Origin: Adenanthera pavonina
Taxonomy: Eukaryota > Streptophyta > Magnoliopsida > Fabales > Fabaceae
Assembly: GCA_026686845.1 (NCBI GenBank)
Contig: JAIVEN010000002.1
Coordinates: forward strand, 32,939,001-33,003,000
Direction of reading: 5' to 3'
DNA: 64,000 nt
The position numbers were made by a program, and so were the translations under genes. Positions 44,756-56,025 of the stretch are shown here, one piece after another (within the stretch, counting starts at the first letter, position 1; each line of letters begins with the position of its first letter). The notes under the pieces were generated by a model, which did not search any database, had not been told where the DNA came from, and saw only the letters and a list, made by a program, of their open reading frames with translations.

Positions 44756-46899
44756 TCACTTCTTCTTTGACTTGGTCTTCTTACTGTAAGTCTTTTCAGA
44801 TGGCTCAACAGCAGACTTTCCAGTTCTAGTTTACTCACTTTTCTCCCCCTTTTTGACATCATCAGAAATGTGAACAAAATCTGCAGGAGGAGGGATCTGA
44901 GACACTGGAATAGCTTGAAAAGGCACAGGGACAAATGACGTTTTTGGATTGAGCTTTGGCAAGGACCCATAAACTTTAGAACTTGTGTCTTCATCTTCAT
45001 CATCAGAAATCTCAAGAAGTTCAGAAATTTCTTGCCTTGTAACTGCCAATTGTGCCCTTCTTTCCTCCGAGAAACCATAATATGTAACAGGTGAAGGGGC
45101 AGGAGGAGGAAACATTTCTTCAAGCCTTCTTTTCTGAGCTTGTAAGAGAGCATTGTGTGCAATGGTTTCCAGATCAACAAAAGGCACAATGCTTCTTTCT
45201 TCATTTAGGGCAGCCTGCATGAATGGAGAAGTGGAGATGGCTGCCACTAATCTTTCTACTTGCTTAGATTCTTGCTGGGACATGATTGACTCTTGAGCAT
45301 CTGCTGGAATGGGATCATGAGAGCTTAAATCCCGAGGGCCTTCTTCTTCCATACCATAGTCCAAGGGAGGACCAGGACTTGGTGTGCTCAATATACTAGC
45401 AACCTCGGCATCATCTACAGCATCATCATGCTCAGAAGAGGCTAGTTCAATGGGGCTTGGAGGCTCAGGAGTTGGAGACTTAGCAGGCTCAGAGAATCCT
45501 GGCTCAGGTGAAGCTGATGTGGTAGGAATTGCACTTCGATTGTCTTCATATGTATCAGCAACCACTTTCATGTTCTTGGCCAACTGGTGAATCTGATCTT
45601 GCAGATGAGCAAAATTTGGCATTTTGCTCATCCTTGATGCTAAGTATGAGTGTAGACAAACAGTCATACAACTCAGTGATCTTGGTTGGCTCGGCAGAGA
45701 GGAGGGAGTAGATGGAATGTGAGTAGGCTTAGATGGAGATGGGACAGGCTGAGAAGGCTGAGGTGTAGGTCTTGCAGGAGCCTTAGAGGTACCTTCTTAC
45801 TGTAGGGAGGCATCTTCAACAAAGAAGAGATTTTCAGATTTTCCTGCCCCCTTCCCAATCCATCTTCCTTCATTTTTCTCAATCTCCATTCTTTGTAGTT
45901 CCTCTTCCTTGAAAATCTCAGTAGGCTTCACTTTCCCTTTCTCAAGGTGCTGAATTCTAGCATATTGTAGAATTATGGAAATGATTGCTGCATAGGGGAG
46001 TGTAGAGTCTTTCCTCTGATCCCTTGCCTTGATCATGCGTTGGAGAATGATATATCCCATATTGATAAGCTTCCCACGCATGATTGCTGCCATCACATGT
46101 GCCTCTGCCCTTGTGATCAGATTGAAGCTACCTCCTTTATTGAAGATGATCCTAGATACTATGTAATGTAGGATCCTCACTTGAGCACTGAGGTTAGTGG
46201 GCTTCAGCAAATTTATTGATGGCCTATTCTCCTTTCTTCTGAACAAAGTGTTCAGGATTATACTCTCCTTGTAGTTCAGAAAAGGGTCACCTTCTTCATT
46301 AGCAATCTCTGCCTCATCCATATATCCAGAAGCAATGATGTCAATCTTAAGGCCATCTTGCCTTGGGATTTCCAACACTTCATTAAAAGTTTCATCTGTG
46401 AGCCAGATGGTCCTTGATCTTGATTGACCTCCCACTTTTTCTTCTTGCTGTTATACTTCAAGGAGGCATATCATGTTTTAACCACTTCATCATCATACCT
46501 CTCTAGTATCTCTAACATATTCTTATATCTTAGCATCCATATCCCAGCATCAAAATTGTTAGAGACTAAGAAATCTTCCAAGTTCACACAGTAAGGCTTG
46601 ATTACCTTTTTACTTACAAACTTGGTTGAGTATTCTTCCTGAATCTGAGGAGTGCTCCATAATGGCATTGTTGTGAGTTGGTATTCTCCAGATTCAGTTC
46701 TGGAGGAGGAAGTAGAAGCAATAGCATCAGCAGTAGGAAGAGGGACCGAAGGCTCTGTTTTCTTCGAAGAAGAGGGTCCAGCTTTCTTTGATTCTGCCTT
46801 TGGGGTTGTTTTCTGACGTTTTGAGGCATATTGGGATTTAACCGTTCTCTTTGGTCGTGCCTCTTCCTTTCCAACTTCAGGATTCTTTACTCATGCCAT
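44756..46899 (-). pseudogene. Element C ORF3, broken
   Basis: Homologue of B ORF3. ATG at 46899 is followed by a TGA two codons later, where B has Arg. Reading continues with RPKRTVKSQYASK, LPLWSTPQIQEEYSTKFV-type text and FDAGIWMLRYKNMLEILERY, then TGA for Trp at 46471-46473. A frameshift follows near 46440, and the rest (RSRTIWLTDETFNEVLEIP, RPSINLLKPTNLSAQVRILH) runs in another frame. There is also a stop near 45797, and one near 44831 before the Lys-rich end. The Pro-rich hinge and the heptad-like stretch (DQIHQLAKNMKVVAD) are conserved with B, so the protein was under selection in the family before this copy decayed. Confidence 0.85.
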
Positions 46900-47879
46900 T
46901 TTTGTGAATGAATGTTTCAGAATGAAGGTGAGAATGGGTTTATAGGGTGCAAAAATCAGTTTAATGGTGGGAAATGAAGATTTTTAGTCAGAATTTAAGA
47001 GCATTGAAGAGAGAATTTGAACAAACTCAGAGAAGGAATGAATGGGGTTGCGTCTGTTCAGAGGAAAACCGTCAGTTTTAATGTAAGTAACCGTCTGACA
47101 GACGAATTTTGAGGGTTCAAAATTTGAACTTTGAGCAGTTTTAAATCGTTCAGCAAAGCTTACTGACAGACGAATTTTCTTATGAAAGTTCGTCTGACAG
47201 AGGCTTGGTTCAAGCAGCACAGGATGAACAGGCGAACTTTATCTTAACAAAGTTCGAATTTCAAAGATCAGGCAACAAGCAATAATCAATGCAACAACTA
47301 ACAGACGAATTATGCACATGAAAATTCATCTTTCAGAGATTCAACAATATGAGCATGTTCCAACAGATGAATTTAGAATCAGAAATTCGAATTTCTGCAC
47401 TTTGTAAAGGTTCTCCAACATGCGTATGTTATGAATGGACATTTGTATAAACATCATGTTGGACAAAGATAACATTGAATCTTTTATTTTTGAAAATTTG
47501 AACTTTCAAGGATCAACAGACGAATTTTGAGGGACCATCGAGAACTGTTCCAAGCTGAAGTTCGTCTGTTGGTCACCTAAATTCGAATGTTGAGCATGCT
47601 CCCTCGTTCAAAAACACATTTTATCAAGGAAATTCGTCTAACACATAATTAAAATATCAATTTCAACTTTAAAAACTTACAGAATAGATCCAGAACTCAA
47701 ATTTCTTGCTGTCTCTTTCTCCTTTTGATTGTTCCATTCTGATTTGTTCCATTTTTCAGATCTACTGTCATTTAAACTCATGAGGAGTACCTGCAACTTA
47801 CATTAAACTTTCTCCGATGCTTAAGTTAGAATTTACTTACTGTTAGAAAATCTAAAAACAGAAATGCACAAGGATTTAC
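46900..47879 (-). other. Element C spacer between pol and ORF3
   Basis: Homologous to 8493-9486 of B: leader-like sequence next to ORF3 with TATAAA on the minus strand at 46939-46944, then an array of TTCGAA and CAGACGAA motifs at about 47090-47640. No gene is seen. Confidence 0.6.
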
Positions 47880-50800
47880 TCACAATTCGTTGGAATTTAC
47901 CATACCCAATTCTCTCCTGATTTTACAATGTCAATCTTCTCATAAAGGCTTTGTCAAGATGTCAGCAACTTGATTCTTTGTTAGGATATATTCTAATCTG
48001 ATTTCTCCTTTCAGAACATGATCCCTTATGAAGTGGTGCCTAATTTCAATATGTTTTGTCCTTGAATGCATGACAGGATTCTTTGTGATGTTTATGGCAC
48101 TTTGGTTGCCACACATTATTGGTATTTCCTTCATCTCAACCTCAAGATCCTCAAGCTGCTGTCTCATCCAGATGATTTGGGCACAACAGCTTCCAGCTGC
48201 AACATATTCAGCTTCTGCCGTGGATAAGGCCACACTGTTTTTCTTTTTGCTAAACCATGAAACCAAGGATCCTTCAAGAAACTGAGAAGTTCCACTTGTG
48301 CTTTTTCTGTCAGTTTTGGATCCTGCAAAGTCAGCATCAATGTATCGTTTGAGATCTTCTCCATTGCCCTTTGGATACCAAAGACCCATCTATGATGTTC
48401 CAATAAGATATTTGAAGATACCCTTCACAACAGTTGCATGGGTTTCCTTGGGACATGACTGGAATCTTGCACACATACAGACACTAAACATGATGTCAGG
48501 TCTACTGGCAGTTAGGTACAGTAAGGATCCAATCATTCTTCTATATTGGTTTATGTCAAACATTTTCCATTTTTCATCCATATCCAGTTTGGTTGCTGTA
48601 GCCATAGGTGTTCCCATTGGCTTGGCATTCTCCATCCTAAACTTCTTTAGCAGTTCTTTCAGATACTTGGATTGATTGAGAAAGATATCATCATCACACT
48701 GCCTGATTTGCAATCCAAGGAAGAAGTTGAGTTTACCCATCATGGACATTTCGAATTCTCCCTGCATTAGCTTAAAAAAATCCTTACAAAGAGATTCATT
48801 AGTAGCACCAAATATAATATCATCAACATAGATTTGAACAATAAGTAAATCTTTATTTTCTTTCTTAGTGAATAAGGTTGTATCTACTTTTCCTCTGTTA
48901 AACCCCTTTTCAGTTAGAAAATTACTTAATCTTTCATACCATGCTCTAGGGGCTTGCTTTAAATTGTAAAGGGCTTTCTTCAGTTTATAAACATGGTTTG
49001 GTTTTGTAAAGTTCTCAAAGCCTGGAGGTTAGTCTACATAGACTTCTTCCATGATATATCCATTTAGAAAAGCACTCTTCACATCCATTTGGTACAACAA
49101 AATATTTTTCATGCATGCATATGCTAACAGAATTCTAATTACTTCTAATCTAGCCACCGGAGCAAAGGTTTCTTCAAAATCAATACCTTCTTCTTGATTA
49201 TACCATTTTGCAACCAGTCTAGCTTTATTTCTGATTATTAATCCTAATTCATCAAGTTTATTTCTAAAAACCTATTTAGTGCCAATGACAGGATGATTCT
49301 TAGGTCTAGGTACTAAATCCCAAACTTGATTTCTTTCAAACTGATTCAACTCATCTTGCATAGCTAAAATCCAGTATTCATCAGTTAAGGCTTCTTTAGT
49401 ACATTTAGGTTCAATTTGAGAAATAAAAGCACAGTTTATCATTTGATCTCTTAATTGTTTTCTAGTTTTAACTTTCTCTTGAACATCCCCTATCACTTGA
49501 TCAATAGGATGATTTCTTTGATATCTCCAAGCTCTAGGGAGTTCTTGAGACATTTCTTCATTATTTTCATTCTCAGAATCTTTCTCCTGAATATCTTCCT
49601 TTATGTCAACAGATTTAGATACTTTTGGAGGTTCAATTTTATCTTCATTAGAAAGATTTAAGTCTTTAAAGTTTGAAATAAGATCATCCTCATTAGTGAC
49701 ATGCTTGGAAATAGTTTCATTTTCAATAAATACAACATGCACTGATTCTTCCACCAATTTAGATTTTTTATTAAAAACTCTATATGCTTTACTCCTACTA
49801 GAATAACCCAAAAATATACCTTCATCAGATTTGGCATCAAACTTACCCAGATTCTCCTTTTCATTGTTGTGGATGAAGTACTTGCAGCCGAACACATAAA
49901 GATGTGAAAGATTTGGCTTTCTTCCTTTGTACAGCTCATAAGGAGTCTTCCCAAGGATTGGTCTGATGTAGGCTCTATTTATGATGTAGCTTGCTGTGTT
50001 TACTGCATCAGCCCAGAATACTTGAGAAAGTTCCTTTTCATTCAGCATAGCTCTAGCCATCTCTCCAATTATTCTGTTCTTCCTTTCCACTACTCCATTT
50101 TGTTGAGGTGTTCTTGGAGCAGAGAAGTTGTGATCAATTCCATGCTCATCACAGTACTCCAAGAAGTATGAATTCTTAAACTCTCCTCCATGATCTGACC
50201 TGATAGACACAATAAAAATACCTTTCTCATTTTGCACTTTCTTGGCTAAGGTTACAAATACATCAAAAGTATCACTCTTAGAGGAAAGAAACAATGTCCA
50301 GGTAAATCTAGAGTAATCATCCACAATTACAAGCACATACAGATTTCCTCCAATGCTTTTTACCCTAGATGGACCAATCAGATCCATATGCAATAGTTTT
50401 AATGGTCTAGTTGTGGTGACTACGTTTTTAGATTTGAAAGAAGATTTGATTTTTTTTCCTTTTAAGCACGCATCACATTCTTTGTCTTTTTCAAAAGTGA
50501 TTTTTGGTAGGCCAGTGACTAACTCATTTTTAACCAGTTTTGATAGTTGATTCATGTTAACATGAGCTAATCTTCTGTGCCACAACCAGTTATCATTATT
50601 CTGGCTAATCAAGCATATAGAATCTAAGGGAGGAAGTTCATCAAGATCAATAGTATAGCAGTTACCATCCCTTTGAGCTTTGAGGATTACTTTGTGATCA
50701 CTTTTTCTGATGACCAGGCAGAACTTCGAGTCAAACAGTACCCAGTTTCCTTTGTCACATGTCTAACTTACACTTAGTAGATTGTGGTTGAGGCCGATTA

Positions 50801-51023
50801 CAAACAGCACCTCTTCAATAGATGTTTCAGGATTCTTCCCCATAATGCCAATGCCAACTATTTTACCATATTGATCACCTCCAAAGGTCACCTTTCCTCC
50901 CTTCTTGTCTCTAAGGGTGATGAACTTCTCCTTATCACCAGTCATATGGCTTGAGCATGTACTGTCCATATACCATTTGTTACTCTTTCTAGCTTTAAGA
51001 CAAACCTGCAAGGCAAAGTTCAT
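47880..51023 (-). pseudogene. Element C pol, several nonsense codons, single frame
   Basis: Starts at ATG 51023, which overlaps the gag stop (ATGA). Order: protease (MDSTCSSHMTG), GAG-pre-integrase (WLWHRRLAHVN), integrase (DLIGPSRVKS, HGGEFKN, VVERKNR), RT (QMDVKSAFLNG, YVDDIIFG) and RNase H (STAEAEYVAAG, DILTKPL). In-frame stops include 50763-50765, 49272-49274 (TAG for the Trp of GTKWVF), 49029-49031 (TAA for the Gln of VDQPPGF), 48390-48392 and 47940-47942. No frameshift is needed to read it end to end, so decay is by point mutation. The pol terminator is TGA at 47880-47882. Confidence 0.9.
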
Positions 51024-52819
51024 ACTTTTCTTTTAGGTAGCCAAATTTTCTTGGGTCCTTTTCTATCAGTAATCTTTTCCCTAGATACAGATGTATCTTT
51101 GGGAATTCATTTAACCTTCCTGTCAAGTCCATTTTTCTTTAAAGCACGTGAACTGGAAATATGTCTCTTCTTGTTACAGAAGTGATAGGTGGTAAAGGGA
51201 CTGCTGGATTGAGAAACAGGAAGAAAACAATGCAGATAATATTTTTGTTTTGCATGCCTTGGTTGATTGTATGATTCAATGTGATGTGACATATGATCTT
51301 TCTTAATATCGCCACTAGCATGCACAAAATGTCCCATGTACACATTCTAATTTTTCATCCTAATCTTTTCTTTTACAGCATAAGGATCATAGCCAAGTCC
51401 AGCCTTTCCCTATGATATTCTTTGACTTCCCATTAAAGCAAACAACATATCTTTACCTTTAGTAAGCCTGGACATGCTTTTCACTAGATATTCATTAGTT
51501 TGCTTTAGTTCAATGCATGATTTATAGCAAGGAGATTCAGCAATAGGTAGAGAAGTAATTTCAGAGATATTGCATTGTGATTCTAGTTTATTAATCTTTT
51601 TCTTAGCTTGCTTCAATTCTTTAGCAACCTTAACAAACTCATCATGCAGCTCATGAAATACATCCAGTAATTCAGAATAGGAAGGTTCAGATTCATATAC
51701 CTCATTTTCTTGATCACTGCTACATGGGATTTCAGCTTCTTCAGAGATAAGTGCCATTAGACAGATGTTGGCAATTTCATCTTTATCATCTTCTTCTTCA
51801 TCTGAGCTGTTGCCTCATATTGATGAGATGTAAGCTCTTTTCTTCTTGCCTTTGTCTGTAGCTTTCTTTTCTTTCTCTTGCTTCTTGAGGAATTGTGGAC
51901 AATTCCATTTGATATGTCCCTGCTTTTTGCACTCATAGCAGGTGACAGGTTCTTTTGCTTCTCTCTTGCTATCTCCAGCTGCTCCTTTCTTGAAGATTTT
52001 ATTGTTTCTCTTCTTGCTGTAGAATCTTCCAAATTTTCTGACCATCATGGCCAGGGTTTCTTCATTTAGCTCATCTCCATCGTCAGATTCTTCTTCTTTC
52101 TCCTTAGCAGCTTTTAGAGCAAGACCTTTCTTCTTTCTGTCTTGTCCTGCTTCCTTGAGAACCTTCATTTTTCCTTCATACTCCTCAAGGCTACCAAAAA
52201 GAGCAGTGACAGAGGCCATTGATTCTCCTCTGGCTTCCTCTATTGCTGTTACTTTGGGTTGCCATTCTAGAGGGAGAGCTCTGAGTATTTTTCTGACCTT
52301 TTCTGTTTGAGTGTACTCCTTTCCCAGACTCTTTAGTTGATTCACAATAAGGGTGAATCTCTTTTGTAGCTCTTTTACATTCTCTCCTTCAGCCATTCGA
52401 AAGCTTTTGTATTCACCTATGCATGTATTTAGTTTGTTTTCCGTAACTCCAGTTGTTCCTTCATGAGCAATTTGCAAGGTGTCCCACATTTTCTTGGCAG
52501 TAGAGCATTGTGAGACCCTGTAGAATTCGTCTTGATTCAAAGCACTGACCAAGCAGTATTTTGCCTTGAAGTTCAGCAAGACTCTTCTTCTATCTTCCTC
52601 ATTCCATTCAGCTTCTGGCTTCTCTCTGTACTTCCCATCATCTTCCAAAGCCATTGGGACAAAATCTCCCTTCTAAATGACTGACCAGATGTTCAGATTA
52701 ATTAACTGGAGATAGATTTGCATCCTCATCTTCCAGTAACTATAGTGTTCTCCACTGAAGCCAGGTGGTCTATTTGTGTTGTTGCCCTCTGGTAGTATGC
52801 TTTCTCCAAAGCCAGCCAT
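51020..52819 (-). pseudogene. Element C gag, four nonsense codons
   Basis: Start at the Met of MAGFGES (52819). Same architecture as A gag: YWKMRMQIYLQ, FRMAEGENVKELQKRF, LRALPLEWQPKVTAIEEARG, the zinc knuckle CYECKKQGHIKWNC and the beginning of a second CX2C knuckle region. In-frame stops lie at 52673-52675, 51815-51817, 51410-51412 and 51107-51109. The normal stop TGA is at 51020-51022, overlapping the pol ATG. The frame is otherwise continuous. Confidence 0.9.
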
Positions 52820-52860
52820 TTTAATTCCCGGATTGTGAAATCCTTTGATTGGGAATCCAA

Positions 52861-52872
52861 GCTCTGATACCA
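52861..52872 (-). other. Primer-binding site of element C (initiator tRNA-Met)
   Basis: Minus strand TGGTATCAGAGC, two bases from the LTR edge at 52875. Confidence 0.94.
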
Positions 52873-52874
52873 CT

Positions 52875-54568
52875 TGTTAGATAAGTTGGCTTCCCAAGAG
52901 AAGGGGTGAATTGGGAAGATTGCAAATTTTCTGCGAAATGTCAAGAAAGTGAAGAAAGCAAAGTATGATGGTGAAACAGAGTGTAAATAAATAAACTGTA
53001 AAAGTAGCAGTAGGGAAGAGAAGACTCAGATATTTATCCTGGTTCGGTCTCTCCACTTGACTTAAGTCCAGTCCTCAAGTCACCACTTGAGATTTTTTCA
53101 CTATTCTGTAAGAATTCAGTGGGCTTCTTGCAAATGCCTCAGTACAAAGTTGATGCTCTGTTTCTAAAGCTCACTCTTTCACTCTATGCACTTTTACTAA
53201 GTGCTTCCCTAATCTCTTGTGATATCCCCTCACAAGAAAATCTTTCTTCCAGATGAAGATAAGATTATTTACAATGAATAAACTCTCTTAAACAGAGTGA
53301 ATATGAAGGCTGAAGTACAAATATTGAAGTGTGAGAGTAAGAGACTTTGAGTACATGATTTGGCAGAGTTTCAGTATATACACAGTTAAAATCATTACTC
53401 ACAACTTCAAATGATGTTATATTTATAGATTTAGGTCTCAACTCAACTATACGTTAGAGACAAAATCTATACGTTGGAGAAGTTATCCAATGGTTACTCT
53501 GAAAAATTATCCGTTCACCAACTGCATTTAATGCTTCTGACATTCTGAAATTTGAATTTCAGTCGGTCAACAGACGAATTTTGCAGAAACCGAAGGCTAA
53601 GGACTTCAACGTTGAATATCCGAAGTTCGTCTGTCATAAAGCAAAGTTCAAATTTTGATCTTTGGAAAATGTTTCTGTATTATGACATACGAATTTTCAT
53701 GTTTGAAGACGTTCTGTTAAGTGTGAACAGTATTTTCAATTTGCTATAGTGCCTTCAAAATTCAAATTTTGGAACCCCAAAATTCGTCTGTCCGTAACTG
53801 GTTTATAAGGCACAGTAGTTCATCTAATTCGAAATTTGAATTTTCAAAGGCAAAGTTCGTCTGTCAAAGAGACCTCTTTTTAGACTTACTTCAAAATTCA
53901 AATTTATAAATACTGTCATTCGTATGTCAACATATCATTATATCAGACTCATAAGCTTTGTTTTTGAAATTCAAATTTTCATGTTCAAAGTTCGTCTATC
54001 AGTGAGCAATTTTGAAACCCAATCTAAACTTGATTTCAGATGAACTTTGACATAATTTCAGACGAATTTCTTTAGTTTTCATAAGTTACATTTTGTCTGA
54101 AATTTGAATTTTCAAAACCCAAAGTCCATCTGTTACTGAAAGCTCCTTTCAGACACTTAGCAAAATTCAAATTTTCTCAAGTCAAAATTCGTCAATCAGA
54201 AAAGCCTCTTTTCAAACTTGTTCATTTTCAATACGAAATTCGAATTTCCAAAGTCAAAGTTCGAATTTCCAAGATGACAAATTAGTATAAGCCTTTCAAA
54301 CTTCTTTTCACCAAATCAAAGTTCGAATTTCCGAGTTGGTGGGTGTTTTTAAAATATTCTATTATTTAACATAGAATCAAGGTTTTAAAACATCTTTTCA
54401 CCAAATCAAAGTCTTTTACTCAAATCAAAATATTACTAAACATCTTACATCTATTTTTGCACCTATTTCTTCAGAATTTCTTCACTTGAAACCTTTTGTG
54501 CACCTTTGATATTTTTATTCCAAACTCTTGAAGGTTGGTTTGGAATCATCAAAACACTTGATTCAACA
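52875..54568 (-). repeat. C 5' LTR (1694 bp)
   Basis: Same sequence as 42799-44460 with scattered changes. It has a TATA-like box at 53419-53427 and a motif array at about 53545-54335. Near 54305-54340 it carries an extra copy of CTTTTCACCAAATCAAAGT, which also occurs 90 bp downstream, plus an extra TTCGAATTTCC motif. Confidence 0.93.
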
Positions 54569-54718
54569 ACGCAGACCATCCTTTACCTTCCTAATTCGGT
54601 TTTTCAATATTTTCCCTCAAAATTTTGGTGGCGACTCCTCACAAGTCGATTTTCGCTAGAAAATTCGTTTTGTTCTTCTTTTTTCCTTTCATCGCATTTT
54701 TCCGGGTGCGACAATGTC

Positions 54719-55630
54719 CTATAGTAATGGAGGACTCGCTTTCTTTTTTCTTCAAACTCCATCTATCTTTTGCCTTCTTTGTCCCCCTCCAACCTTGCTA
54801 CCACCATGGTGTGTCGCCTCTTGTGGTGCTTATCTCTGCTAGTCTTAATGCTCCTATAATTTGAACTTAGAGGAGCTTCACACCAAGATCTACTTTGCAA
54901 TGCATTGATTGTGACTTAATGCCTGATTTGGGTTTTTCGGTATGAAGAGACTCTATGAGACAAAATGGGATTTTGGTAATTGAAGCGAAGTTAGTTTATT
55001 ATGGGTTCATGAACGTGGGGTTTTGGTTATTGCTATGTCACCCAACTACACTAGCACCACCACTCAACCTAAGCCAGTATCTTTCTCAGAGGGGACCCCT
55101 TCAATCCAATGACACCCATTCGATTCGTGCTTGGATACACTCATCAATCGCCATCCAAACTTATCACCACCACCACCACCACTATCTTTCACCAACACTC
55201 CATCCTCAATCTTTTATTAGAATAAAGCTTTTGGGATGTTGTGAGAGAAGTAAAGGCGAAGGCTAACTAGGGTTCACTAAAAAGAGAATTGTTTAAAACT
55301 TTGAGGAGACATAGGGCTAGCGAATTGGATTGATTTGCGAGGTCAATTTTGAGTTATGCTGATTTCCTCTTATTCCCCTCCAAAAGGTTATTGTAATTAT
55401 TATGATAACTATTTTGCTCCTTTTGTTGTGGATTGTAATATACATTTTACAACTACTTATAAGTATAATTTATAATCTTGCTCTAGAGAAATTTTCATGC
55501 CTTAGTCCTTGGATTTTTTAAATATATGAGATTTGATAATCTATACATAAATTGTATGACGTGAATACAAGATAAAAGTTATGTATGAGGGCTTGATGGA
55601 AGAATCCAGTGAATCAAATGAAGAGAGATA
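54719..55630. other. MULE interior, candidate captured sequence
   Basis: The only original MULE interior left after removing X2. It is less AT-rich than the TIRs, with C-rich runs and a (CAC)n-like stretch near 55170. Open frames such as 54955-55266 give low-complexity products I do not recognise, so none is called as a gene. MULEs often capture host gene pieces (Pack-MULEs), and this stretch is the place to look. Confidence 0.45.
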
Positions 55631-56016
55631 AAAATTGCACTCCCAACTCTAATGGGTTTAACTGACATCTATGACTTCTATTAGGGTTGAGTTATACTGC
55701 TACGATTTTGAAAAATGAGGGGTAACATTGCACTAAAAAATAGTTTAGAGTACAAGTAGCGACTCCAGGAGTACTTTGGGATATATTTGCACTTTATATT
55801 GCCACGTAGGATTTTTTTCCAACCAGGATGCCACATAGATTGTCAACTAGGATGAGCTAGTTTAAAAGAAGACACGTGGCATGCTAACAGTCAAAGATAA
55901 TGGATCTCTAACAACATGGGCGACATTGTGCCAAAAAATAGTTAGTAACGATTGTGCCAAAAAATAGTTAGTAACAATTTCAGGAATATTTCAAAAGTAT
56001 ATTTGTATATTAACCC
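55631..56016 (-). repeat. MULE right terminal inverted repeat
   Basis: Complement of the left TIR. A tandem duplication of about 27 bp (GTGCCAAAAAATAGTTAGTA, twice) lies at 55929-55979 inside it. It ends ATATTAACCC at 56016, followed by AATAATGAA. Confidence 0.82.
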
Positions 56017-56025
56017 AATAATGAA

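Larger units (their letters stand above)
42799..54568 (-). mobile_element. C: complete Sirevirus-like Ty1/copia element (11.8 kb)
   Basis: The only element of the A/B/C family fully inside the window: 5' LTR 52875-54568, primer site, gag, pol, long spacer, ORF3, two polypurine tracts, 3' LTR 42799-44460. The size, the ORF beyond pol, the initiator tRNA-Met primer site and the repeated polypurine tracts fit the Sirevirus genus. All three ORFs carry premature stops. It sits in X2, which sits in the MULE. Confidence 0.93.
38513..54713 (-). mobile_element. X2: second copy of the X family, split by element C
   Basis: Inverted relative to X1. On the minus strand it starts TGTCGCACCCGG at 54713 and ends at 38513 in TGTTCATA (X1 has TGTTCACA). 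Perfect ATGTC duplications lie at 38508-38512 and 54714-54718. Without element C it is about 4.4 kb. The parts 38513-42793 and 54574-54713 align with X1 in order: A/T-rich tracts, a purine-rich block at 38900-39430 (complement of the X1 C/T block), the CCTTCGTGAC-type motif near 41590, the CCGTTCCTAGG and GGTGTTGTGGGG region near 42720, and GGTGGCGACTCC near 54630. No protein-coding gene is supported between 39440 and 41560. Confidence 0.78.
38110..56016. mobile_element. Mutator-like (MULE) non-autonomous element, expanded by nested insertions
   Basis: Long terminal inverted repeats of about 390 bp (38110-38505 and 55631-56016) start GGGTTAATAT at both ends. A 9-bp target duplication flanks them: AATAATGAA at 56017-56025 and AATAAAGAA at 38101-38109 (8 of 9). 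A perfect AATAATGAA followed by GGGTT also lies at 38079-38087, so the left boundary could be 38088 with a local duplication. Long TIRs with 9-bp duplications are the MULE hallmark. No transposase is present. Without X2 and C the element is about 1.7 kb. Confidence 0.8.

Noticed and set aside
54955..55266. Open frame with a His run in the MULE interior.
   Set aside because: The His run comes from a CAC repeat; no homology is recognised and neighbouring frames are equally open.
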